Shown piece after piece: positions 55,000 to 64,000 of a stretch of DNA of 64,000 nucleotides (the first letter of the stretch is position 1; every line of letters begins with the position of its first letter). Source of the stretch: Gamarada debralockiae (lineage: Eukaryota > Ascomycota > Leotiomycetes > Helotiales > Hyphodiscaceae); the NCBI GenBank assembly GCA_002803225.1, contig NXFV01001714.1, positions 1 to 64,000 of the forward strand. Direction: 5' to 3'. Under the pieces are notes generated by a model. It ran no database searches. It was not told the origin of the DNA and worked only from the letters and a program-made list of their open reading frames with translations. The position numbers were made by a program, and so were the translations under genes.

Positions 55000-57368
55000 T
55001 CATCTCATATTCACATCCTGGGTATCATCTCTCGCCTCATTATCTCCACCTAGTTCGTGCTCAACCTCATCAACTACAAACCCCTCGTAGTCTTCGAGAT
55101 TCTTCTGGATGTGGACCTTGAACTTGATGATATCGTTAAGAATCCTTTCGATCTCCGTGTGTAACTCTTCTCGAAGGGCGTTCGCACGTAGAGTAAGTTG
55201 CTCATACCTAGCAAACATCAGTACCGCACACAGAAACATCTGAAGTTGACTTACTCAATGTTGGTGTTCATCTCTCGCTGCTCCATCAACTGAACAGACT
55301 CGGTGAGGCCAGCTCGCATCTTCGCCAGCTCCTTCTCCATCTTCTCGATTTGCGTATCAGAAGCAATCTTCTGGGTTGTGGTGACCTGTTACTCTGTTAG
55401 TAGCTGATCAGTATGCCAGGTGCTTTCTTTGTGTTTACCTCTTTTGTCTTCTCATACTCTTCCTCCGCAGCTCGGACACGATGCTCAAGCGCCTCGACCT
55501 CACTTCTCTTGTCCTCGATAGCCTCCTTGATATTGTCCAGCAAATCATGATGCTTCATCATTTCATCCATAGCGGAAGTTCGTCGCTCGGAAATCTCCTT
55601 TCTCAGACCAAGGAAACTAGATTTAACCTGTCCTCTCAGATCCAAGTTCAAAATATGAGCTGGTTGGTAGCCAGTGACTGGATCGGCTAAGAGTCTATCA
55701 TTGTCTGCATTGCCGCCACCGGAAGATGACCCCATTTGCGAAGAGGTAAAGTTAGGCCCTTCATTGACAACAACTTGCAACTCATAGTTCTTCCCTTTGG
55801 CGTTTGTCGCGGTTGATGGGATGAGTCCAATTTGGTAACCCATGCTGTTGTACTTGTCGACCATGCGCTCTAATTCCTCGAGTTTCCTACTAGCTTCGAT
55901 CTCCTTTTCAGCAACTTTCTTCTTCGCCTCCTCTAATCGCTGGGACGTAGTCTCGATTCCTTTTTGAAGTCGCTCTCTCTCCGAGTTCATACGATCGATA
56001 TCTGCCATGCTGATACCCTGATCATCAACCGCTCTCTGCAGATTTGCCCGTTCTTCGTCAGCCTCCTTTAGCTCCAGATTGACCTTATCAAGCTCTTCTT
56101 GCAACATCTGGACCCGGGACTCGTATTTCTCCGATCTTTGAATCATGCGACTCTCGAATTCCTCGAATTTGACTTTATCGTCTTCCATAATCTTAAAAAT
56201 CCGGTCCAAGGCAGCGAGATCATTTCCGGATTTCTCAAGTTGCTCGATCTCTTTTTCGAGCCTTTGACGATCGGCCTCGAGGATTTCCAGGTCGGCCAAG
56301 TACTGGGAATTGTTTTGATCAAACTCTCTTGCCATCGCTTCAACATGAGGAGCAAGGGCTCGGTCTTGATCCTCGTCTCCTGCATCCTCATCCATGGAGA
56401 GCCAGTCTCGGTATGCACTGCTCAGGAAGTCAAAAATGATTCTGTCGCCGCTCACATCAACGCCACTCTCGGCACATGCTCGTTCGTACTGATTGGCACC
56501 ATATCCATCAAGCATTTGCGCAAGTTGCATCATCCAGTGGAGAAGACCGAGGAACAGATGCCATGAATTCGCAGATCCTACCGCGGAGAGGGAGCTCTTG
56601 GTGATCATTTTTTGGTAAGGATAACGAAGCTGCACCAGAATCGGGGGGACTTCTTGGTCCATATTCTTTTGAAATCGGTAGCTCGGGTCAATCCGGTGAT
56701 AGAGCCACTGAAACATGAAGTTGAAATCCTTCTGTGTCGGCGATCTGATAGTATTTTGCCCAAGAGAGTGCTTCATCTCCATCTCAAAGTTGTTCGCAGT
56801 CATGTAATCCAACAGCTCCTGTCCAATTTTGTTCTGGTATCCGCGATCCTTCAAAGGTCGGGGATCTCGAGGCACGCCCGCTGGTTGAGGTGCTTGCTGG
56901 AAGAAGCTCTGGTGACTCGCAGGTCCATTTGTCGACGTTCGTGATCTGTAGACACTACTTCTTCTTTCGGCGCTCTCAGCTGATGGCCGTCCCATCTGAT
57001 TTGGCGCAAAGCTCTTGCGCCCGCTAACGCTCTGGAATGAAGAACGCTTCACCGATGACATGCCAATTTCTGCCAAATTTGTGCCCGAGGAAGATCGCTG
57101 GAAAAGAGGTTGGTTCGGACGAGGGGGGGCCAGTGATGCGCGAGATCCGGAAATCGAACGTGCATGGCTAACAGTGAAAGGCGCATTCTGATTACCGGAT
57201 ATCGAGTTCGAGCGCTTCATCGCGGAAGCAGGTTGTGGAATGCTCGAGTTGTAATTGATGCCTCCGAGAGTCTGCAAACATATAAACATTCTATTCGTGA
57301 TTTGCAACAACTCAATTGCTTACCTCTCGTGGCCGGCGCACAGAGAAAACACCCGTGTCTTGCGACAT
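55000..57368 (-). CDS. NDC80: Kinetochore protein Ndc80 (Hec1)
   Basis: Ndc80 is the microtubule-binding subunit of the four-protein Ndc80 complex at kinetochores. Four minus-strand exons, 57324-57368, 55439-57271, 55255-55385 and 55000-55207, give 738 residues. A basic Ser-rich N-terminal tail (about 1-140), the target of Aurora kinase in known members, leads into the calponin-homology domain (about 140-290: [55 protein letters not shown]). From about 325 to 700 there is long coiled coil with the expected loop region ([18 protein letters not shown]). The short last exons complete the C-terminal coiled coil and an acidic end. It diverges from PEX14. Confidence 0.94.
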
Positions 57369-57748
57369 GTTGACGGCAGGGTCGTGTCGCCAGGGAGTAT
57401 TTTGTTCGATATTTGGTTTTTGCAATAATGCGCTTCGTATTGACGGTTGAGGATGCTGGAATACTGAACGTTATGATTGCGTTTGATTGTGTAGAAGGTT
57501 GTCGAGATTCGAGTTGGGTGGGATCAAGCAATAATAAAGATCAGTCGATCTCATTGGGTCACGGAAGCGAAAGTAAACAAGGCAAATTAGCGTGGTTGCC
57601 AAATCCATCCATCACGTGCGTTCTTTCCTTCATGGACCCCCAACCTCGGCTTCTGGGCCATCGCGATTTCCAAAGGATACCCCAGATTTGTCTCCTGCCA
57701 CTGGATTTCATGCGAAGAAACATCCAATGCGAATGGGCATAGACAAAC
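57369..57748. promoter_or_regulatory. Divergent intergenic region, NDC80 / PEX14
   Basis: 380 bases between outward-facing start codons, a compact shared promoter candidate. Nothing else was recognised. Confidence 0.5.
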
Positions 57749-58962
57749 ATGGCGATTCGTGAAGATCTCGTAGCATCAGCAGTAAGTTCGCAGATTCTCC
57801 GGATCCTTCCATTGCTAATCAGTTCACAGGTTACATGTGAGAGTCAATGGAGGCGAACGAAGATTCCTTTTGCTGACATGTCTTCGCAGTTCTGCAAGAT
57901 CCAAGTGTAACAAGCTCACCGCTCGAGAATCGAATTGCGTTCCTGCAGTCGAAGAACTTAACACAAGAAGAGGTTGATGCAGCACTGGCAAGAGCCGGTG
58001 GAGAGTCTGCGCCGAGCTACTCGAACTATGCGCCTCAACAACAAGTAATACGACAACCACAGCCTGGATATGGAGGTTATCAGCAATATCCATGGCATCA
58101 GCCACCTCCGCCAGAGGTTCCTAAGAGAGATTGGAGAGATTGGTTCATAATGGCGACAGTGATGGGCGGAGTGGGATATGGATTATATTTCGTTGCGAAG
58201 GTATGGCCCTAAAGGTATTCAGAGGATGTACAACGTGTACTAATTTTGCTCCAGCGTTACGTCTATCCAATGATCGCACCTCCCACAGCACCGCAATTAG
58301 AACAGGATAAGAAGGCCATCGACGAGTCGTTCGAGAAGGCATTTTCTCTGTTGGACCAACTCGCGAAAGACACCGAAACCCTCAAGACATCCGAACAAGC
58401 CCGTACTGAACTATTAGATACAGCTTTGACTGAGGTGGAGAATGTCATCAGCGAATTGAAGATATCCAGCAGACGGCGCGAAGAAGAGTCACGACGCATC
58501 AGCGACGAGGTCCGCGGACTCAAGGATTTGATACCCAAGGCTATGGAAGGGCAGAAGGAGAACACGGATAGCAGGCTGAAGGAACTCAACACCGAACTGA
58601 AGAGTTTGAAGACTCTGATGGGTCAAAGGATGAACCCTACGACACAGTCGACCACCAGCTCCTACGGCAGGCCCTCTGGCATCGGTGCCTCTACTTCTAC
58701 CGGGACACCAAGCGCAACCCCGAGTTATGGCAATGCCAACCAAAGCCCATCCGCAGAAGTTGTCTCGCCAAAGCCAGCGTCCGTAAGCAATGGAACTGGA
58801 ACCGAGTCTGTGGCTTCAATCACTGGTCGGACTACCAGTCCTTTCAATACTGGGGCGCCAGCAGGTCGCGCAGCTATTCCAGCCTGGCAAATGGCTGCGG
58901 CGAACAAGAGCTCGGGTTCAACAGGTACTAGTGGAACTCAGGATGCTAGTGGTGCGGCTTAG
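57749..58962 (+). CDS. PEX14: Peroxisomal membrane docking protein Pex14
   Basis: Pex14 is the peroxisomal membrane docking factor for the PTS1 receptor Pex5. Four exons, 57749-57781, 57830-57836, 57890-58200 and 58255-58962, give 352 residues. Exon 2 is a micro-exon of only 7 nt (GTTACAT), needed to give the conserved N-terminus MAIREDLVASAVTFLQDPSV. The N-terminal Pex14 domain (about 5-55, with ENRIAFLQSKNLTQEEVDAAL) binds WxxxF motifs of Pex5. A membrane segment lies at about 98-117 (WFIMATVMGGVGYGLYFVAK). A coiled coil follows (about 130-230), then a low-complexity Ser/Thr/Gly/Pro tail. It shares the intergenic region with NDC80. Confidence 0.93.
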
Positions 58963-59579
58963 ATGGATGAAAGGCAGATGTTTTCTCAGTAGGATTGCAT
59001 AGGGCGGCGTGCTGAGGGTCTAGGGCTTTTCTTTGGCGTAGCGATCTTACAAAATAATCGAATGTATTATGATCTGATTACGAAATTGAATCCAGTGAAA
59101 ATCCGAATACCAATCTTTCATGCGCACTGAACAGTCGGTGGCACAGATCCTCTGCGGAGGATCCTCCCGTTTGGATCCTCGTCAGCCTTGCAGACGAGGA
59201 TTTGCGATTGTGCCAGCCTCACGCTCATGTTTGAAGATGCGTCATTCACGACCACGAAACTTCGGACCACCTGATCGTACATCCGAATAACCAGTCGCAA
59301 GCCATACTTCTTCAGTCCACGAATAACTTCAAATCCTTGAGTAAAAGTGAGCGAAGCAAGGTGGCAAGTGACCACTACTAAAGAAGGGGGCTAGTCAAGG
59401 CTGGTGCCGAGGTATTCTGGCCATTGACGCTTACATTGGAGGTTTCTTTCACATTCAATCGTTCATTCCCCTTTCAGCAACTCAACCCTCCCTTCCTTTT
59501 CTCAATAAATCTCTGTTCTCTGTTCCTTGACTGCGTCCTACTTTGCAGAAGATTGGTTCATTCGATTTCGGTGAATAAG
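58963..59579. other. Intergenic region between PEX14 and esterase
   Basis: 617 bases including the PEX14 3' end and esterase promoter. The esterase frame is open upstream to about 59424, but the first ATG with a sensible protein start is 59580. Confidence 0.45.
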
Positions 59580-61022
59580 ATGGACGCCTCCTCTCCTATC
59601 CCCATCATGAAGGCCTTACTGCCAAAAGTACCTCTAATAGGAAAGACAGCGATATCGCATACCCTCGGATTCTCCGAACACGCAAAACACTGGGATCTCC
59701 GCACAGAGCTCACAGTCAACGTCCTCCGCTCCTTCATCGTCGATTCGCCACCCGAGCCTATCTCCAAGATCCAACATATGAGCGTGAAAGACCCGGGCAT
59801 CAAAGGCAGGATATGGATTAGCAAGGTCACGATGTCCATACCCAGCGAAGACGATATACGCCAAGTTTTGTTCAAGGCAATTGAGGGATTGAAAGGACCC
59901 GGAGAGGCAGCGGGAGGATATAAGGAGCCGGAATTAGTGCCTGTGGAAGCGGAGTGGACGGGATATAGAGCTGGTGCTACGAAGCAGAGTACCCCATTGA
60001 AGATACCGGAGGACCAGAAATATAAGGAACTAATGAAGGAAGTTTCGTCTTTAGTTACGGTGCTCTATTTCCATGGTGGAGCGTATTATCTCATGGATCC
60101 TGCAAGTCATAGACCGACGGCAAAGAAGCTGGCGAAACTCACGAAGGGGCGAATTTTCAGCGTTAGATATCGATTGGCGCCTAAACATCCTTTCCCTGCT
60201 GCGGTGCTCGATGCTCTCGTCTCGTATCTCACGCTACTATACCCACCGACTGGTTCCTTTCATGAGGCAGTGGGCCCAAAGCATATCGTGCTCGCAGGCG
60301 ACAGCGCAGGAGGCAACCTCTGCTTAGCACTGCTACAAACTCTCCTGGAATTCAGACGGCAAGGCTTAAAAGTCCTCTGGAACGGCGAAGAGCGCGAAGT
60401 ACCGCTCCCTGCAGGCGCAGCATTGTGTTCTCCTTGGACAGATATCACGCACTCCTCTCCCTCCTACGACACGAACGGTAGTTACGACTACCTTCCACCA
60501 AGAAAGATAAACATGAGAACCGGAGAACCTCCACCTTGCTCTATCTGGCCTGCTGATCCTCCTCGAAAGAACATTTATGCCGAAGACGCACTCCTCGTCC
60601 ACCCAATATGTTCACCGCTTTCGGCGAAATCCTGGGAAGGTTCATGTCCGATCTACATCGGTACTGGAACCGAGTTGCTCACGGATGAGGATAAGTATGT
60701 GGCGATGATGGCAGCGAAACAAGGAGTTAAAGTCGTATATGAGGAGTATGAGGCGATGCCACATTGTTTTGCCTTGATATTGAATACCCTTGGTGGAGCG
60801 AGGAGGTTCTTCGATGGCTGGTCAGGGTTTATTACTGCTGCCGTTGAGAGGGCGGAGGGAATTAAGACAAATGGAGTGATAATCAAGGCGAAGACGTTGC
60901 AGGAGGTGCCTGTAAATGTGGAGGAGTTGTGTGCGGATAGTCATGACGTGGTTATTGAGAGGATGAAGAAGATGGTTGTGGAGATTAGCGGGAAGCAGCC
61001 GGATATTATGGCAAAGTTGTAG
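59580..61022 (+). CDS. Alpha/beta-hydrolase fold-3 esterase/lipase (HSL-like)
   Basis: An uninterrupted 480-residue frame from the ATG at 59580 (MDASSPIPIMKALLPK). The oxyanion-hole motif HGGA starts at residue 165 (LYFHGGAYYLMDPASHR), and the nucleophile motif GDSAGG has Ser242 (LAGDSAGGNLCLALLQ). LRYRLAPKHPFPAA-like text (VRYRLAPKHPFPAA) between them is typical of the hormone-sensitive-lipase branch. The acid Asp and base His are likely in TEDKY-like (LLTDEDKYVAM) and AMPHCFALI near residues 361 and 396. No signal peptide is obvious, so it is probably intracellular. The substrate is unknown; secondary-metabolite acyl hydrolysis is possible, but no cluster genes surround it. Confidence 0.88.
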   Translation: MDASSPIPIMKALLPKVPLIGKTAISHTLGFSEHAKHWDLRTELTVNVLRSFIVDSPPEPISKIQHMSVKDPGIKGRIWISKVTMSIPSEDDIRQVLFKAIEGLKGPGEAAGGYKEPELVPVEAEWTGYRAGATKQSTPLKIPEDQKYKELMKEVSSLVTVLYFHGGAYYLMDPASHRPTAKKLAKLTKGRIFSVRYRLAPKHPFPAAVLDALVSYLTLLYPPTGSFHEAVGPKHIVLAGDSAGGNLCLALLQTLLEFRRQGLKVLWNGEEREVPLPAGAALCSPWTDITHSSPSYDTNGSYDYLPPRKINMRTGEPPPCSIWPADPPRKNIYAEDALLVHPICSPLSAKSWEGSCPIYIGTGTELLTDEDKYVAMMAAKQGVKVVYEEYEAMPHCFALILNTLGGARRFFDGWSGFITAAVERAEGIKTNGVIIKAKTLQEVPVNVEELCADSHDVVIERMKKMVVEISGKQPDIMAKL

Positions 61023-63895
61023 ATGGCGTTATGATTGCACGAGAATGGGAAGGAGGGAGTGATACCCGAATGTACCTTTTTGGAAGATGATAGACTTGTA
61101 GATATTTCACCGTTCGCTGAATGCATTATCTTATGATATCACCTTGTCAGGGGAGTTGATCTGATATTCGTTTTCAACAGGAGATAGATGTATTAAACGC
61201 CTTGATCCAATTCTCGAAATACTTCCTGCTCAGAGAATCACATCTCTATGTTCTGAAACTCCGAGTTCCGGCGTGGAATAGTTGAGAAGCGTTCAAGAGC
61301 ACTTCTCCATATGCCTGGTTCTTGGGGAATCCGGTAATCAATGCTGGCGTGGGACAGTTGCGTTGAAGTTAGGAGGCTCATTCAAGGGCATTGGACAACG
61401 AAAAAGCCAGCAACAACGAAAAGAAAATCGACGACGATATTCACTGGGCATAGGTGAACAAATGAACCCCAAGCCAGTCACTCTGCCATCTTTGCATGGA
61501 CTCCACGAAGTTCCCTCAGTGGGTGGAACACCTCACCCAACAGTGAGAACGCACAGGTAAACTTCACAGGAGGTATGAGATTTGGGTTCCACTCCGTACT
61601 ATTCAACTACAGAAGTATTGATATACTCCAGTTTATATATATTGTCATAGACTCTCCCCAGATGTGAAGCTCTTCTGACTGGATTTGCAAACACAACAGT
61701 CGCCCTTCGGATGCTTTCCAAGAAGACTGCCCGAGTGAGAAACTTCGATCGATGATGGAGTATGGAATTCAGGGTCACTTTGTAAAGAACATAGAATTTA
61801 ATCGTCTGGAGCAAAGCGAAGTCTTTATGTCTCTCGCTGTCACAGGCCGAATTACTTCCTACTCGTCATTCAAAGCTTCGATCGCCTCAAAATCGAAGCT
61901 CTTGGTACTTTCGAAACACCGGAGCATTCGTTATCCTTCGATAGTTGAGCCTATTCTCCTGGGATCTAGACCCGTAAGATTGCCTCAGAACTCTTCCAAC
62001 TGCGTCATTCTCTATCCGCCATCCTGTTTATTTGACTTATCTATGGGCCTCATGCAATTTGAGGGCTCTCAGCCGGAAATCATCATTGAAAGGACTGGAA
62101 TTTGAAAACAAGAAAAGCGACAACGAAATGAACAAAGACAACAATAATGGCGGTGGCAAGTACTCAAGGTTGGTGCAGATGCTGGTGGCGAGGGAAAGCC
62201 TTTGCTCGAGCTTTGCCAATTGACATCTGGTACAACAAGTACATCTCAAAACTGCAAATGCTCCAGTGATCGGCGTATAGCTACTGCATCAATTGCCATA
62301 ATATAATAATACATATTGAACTCTGCTGAAGTTAAGGGCACTTTGTCATCTCGATCAATCCTTTAAGCCTTTGAAATGCACTTCCATCACTCTCTAGCTC
62401 CATTCCGCAACTCCGTGGAAGACACTCGAGTTGACCCACGTACACGAGTATAGTGGAGACGAAGATACGAAGAAACCTAAGTAAGAGAAAATGGGATGAA
62501 AGAGATAAAGTTGATTGTTTTGAGCAGTTTCTGCAAAGAGAGAGAAAAGTCGTAAATCAAACCGAATTCAAGGCAACGACACCAGAATGGATTCTAGTTC
62601 TTCAAGCTTACTTTGGTCATTCAGCATATATCCTTTGGATATTCAAAATCTTGACTCCAAAATAGCAATCATTGCTCATCAGGTGTGGCGGTTTATTTAA
62701 GTCGTAGAAGGCCTGATGGCATGAGAGATGCAAGCCCAGAATACCTTCAACGATTCAGAGCTCGGATTCATAGACTTCCCAACGACGCTCCTGGAAAGCA
62801 ATGCTCCAACTAAATGCCTTGCAAAACTATACATCAGAAATTCGATCTTCTCTGCCTTCACAGGCGACATTCTGCAAGAAAATCGCATGACCTGCAGTGG
62901 CAGCAAAATAGGGTATGGCAACAATAAATATAACGACAACAAAAAAGACGCCAATGACGATAGTACAGAGTGCAAGTGACCTAAGACACCCCTACCCGAG
63001 TGTGGCTCTCATTGTGGTTGTTGTTCGGAGAGATTGTAGAGTAAAGTCGGGCCCTTTAAGAGTGACAAAGGAATCGTCTTGTACTTCCCTGGCTCAATCT
63101 TATTCCCTTCAGATGCCGAAGAGTAACATTTGCCTTGATGTCGACACCTTGTTCGAATACGTTTCAAGGCTGTATTTCTTACCCCTCTGAGGACAAGCCA
63201 TGTTTTTACGCAGCAGAGAAGGAACTTATAGTACTTCAGTTGCAAGATATTGTTCTGAATACTCCTTGTATGCTTCAGCTTTTTGGCAGCAACATAGGTG
63301 GTTATGAATCCCGAGTGCATTTGCTTTGGCAGATAGCCACTTCCAGGAGTCAGGGAGTTCCACAAGTGAGTCTGAGATTCTTGGGAAACAGTTTCAAGAG
63401 TACAGAAGGTGGCCAAGAAGGGTTTGGATAACCGCAATGAGAGAAATTGATACCAACCTAGTCACTTGACTTGGATTTTGAGTGATTAACAACGAAAAAG
63501 AGAACGACAGTGAGAAATATAACGATGACGATAATAAGAAAAAATCAAGAGGGCGGACCTTAAGTTCAGCAAATCTTGAGCTGTCAAGAGGAATCTCCTC
63601 CAAGAAAAGACCGTTTCAAGGGCGCTTGCCGATTTGTTGGAGCGTGCAAATGGCCCCGCATCAATCGCTCATTTCAAATTATTTATATTTACCTCCTGGC
63701 CCAAATACCTACTCACCAATATATTAATTACTCATCGTCTACAGTTACTCTATGGTACAGAGATAGAAGTCCGGTGACTTCAAGCTCAACCACCGTCGAT
63801 CTTCCGCTCAAATTCTGGCCCTTCGCTAGCATACCCAAAAAGAGGCGATTTCCAAACCCTTATTCTACAACCAACAAAACTCCACTCACCCATCC
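61023..63895. other. 2.9-kb gene-poor stretch with several A/C-rich tracts
   Basis: No domain-bearing gene on either strand. Four tracts poor in T on the plus strand (about 61382-61450, 62087-62165, 62880-62965, 63459-63544) read on the minus strand as valine/phenylalanine-rich membrane-like helices near a stop. One of them is part of a 61-codon frame with a single internal stop (listed separately). They may be relics of small membrane-protein genes or only an effect of base composition. No terminal repeats, tRNA or transposase fragments were recognised. Confidence 0.45.
62827..63012 (-). pseudogene. Possible small membrane-protein frame with one internal stop
   Basis: On the minus strand an ATG at 63012 is followed by 61 codons to TAG at 62827-62829, interrupted once by TAG at 62992-62994 (codon 7). 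The part after the internal stop has a strong membrane segment (TIVIGVFFVVVIFIVAIPYF) and a short polar tail. No family was recognised. The internal stop is of a type that C-to-T or G-to-A change can create. Alternatively the ATG association is chance. Confidence 0.22.
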
Positions 63896-64000
63896 CTAAA
63901 ACTCCCTACTTTCCCCAATATCACAAACATCAAACACTCCCGTCTCAGGCAGTCCCTTCCCCTTCATAGCCTTCCTCAAAAGCATCGGCGGCTCAAGCAC
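63896..64000 (-). CDS. C-terminal fragment of a minus-strand gene (partial)
   Basis: The minus strand is open from the window edge to TAG at 63896-63898, giving 34 residues ending VFDVCDIGESREF, with PPMLLRKAMKGKGLPETG before it. The composition is protein-like and the frame continues beyond the window, so this is probably the end of a real gene. The family cannot be told from so little. Confidence 0.4.
   Translation of the reverse strand: MLEPPMLLRKAMKGKGLPETGVFDVCDIGESREF

Overview
The window is nuclear DNA of a filamentous ascomycete (Pezizomycotina). The evidence is densely packed, intron-containing genes with mostly 45-110 bp GT-AG introns, and single-copy housekeeping genes in their usual fungal form: ORC1, PRP46, NAS6, TRAPPC11, RXT2, OPI3, HEM25, PFD1, alkaline ceramidase, a Brc1/Rtt107-type BRCT protein, VPS25, MDM1, TRM8, HOM6, HMG-CoA synthase, an SR splicing factor, NDC80 and PEX14. 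A leotiomycete is my best guess at class level, but the sequence alone does not prove it. I see no rRNA, tRNA, CRISPR array or intact transposon.

Layout. 1-3.3 kb: the 3' end of a GNAT acetyltransferase, then ORC1. 3.4-4.9 kb: PRP46 (minus). 5-7.3 kb: an accessory patch with a small cysteine-containing secreted-type gene whose 3' part has decayed, a diverged short duplication and AT-rich DNA. 7.3-12.2 kb: NAS6 and TRAPPC11, convergent. 12.8-24.1 kb: RXT2, OPI3, a nitrilase-family amidase, HEM25, a charged coiled-coil protein, prefoldin 1 and alkaline ceramidase. 24.6-33.1 kb: a TMF/Sgm1-like golgin, a hydrolase with a peroxisomal SKL tail, the BRCT protein and VPS25. 33.6-41.8 kb: MDM1, TRM8, a small membrane protein, HOM6 and a CCDC174-like protein. 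41.8-44.7 kb is gene-poor. 44.7-50.1 kb: a single-pass membrane glycoprotein and HMG-CoA synthase. 50.1-52.7 kb is gene-poor with two broken small frames. 52.7-61 kb: SR protein, NDC80, PEX14 and an esterase. 61-63.9 kb is gene-poor. The last 105 bases hold the C-terminus of another minus-strand gene.

How the genes relate. They are not a biosynthetic cluster. They are a normal euchromatic mix: replication and repair (ORC1, BRCT protein), chromatin (RXT2), splicing (PRP46, SR protein, perhaps CCDC174), trafficking (TRAPPC11, golgin, VPS25, MDM1), lipid and sterol metabolism (OPI3, ceramidase, HMG-CoA synthase), peroxisome (PEX14 and the SKL hydrolase), kinetochore (NDC80) and amino-acid or mitochondrial metabolism (HOM6, HEM25). 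Many pairs are divergent over 0.2-0.8 kb or convergent over 39-110 bp, so shared promoters and overlapping 3' ends are likely.

The most interesting material is in gene structure, not in a new multi-gene system: two GC-AG introns, a 7-nt micro-exon in PEX14, a 455-bp intron with a weak donor and a competing upstream donor in the SR-protein gene, introns that keep the frame open, and decayed accessory genes with C-to-T-type stop codons. I did not find a convincing undescribed multi-gene system. All exon joins were made by eye from splice motifs, frame and family resemblance.
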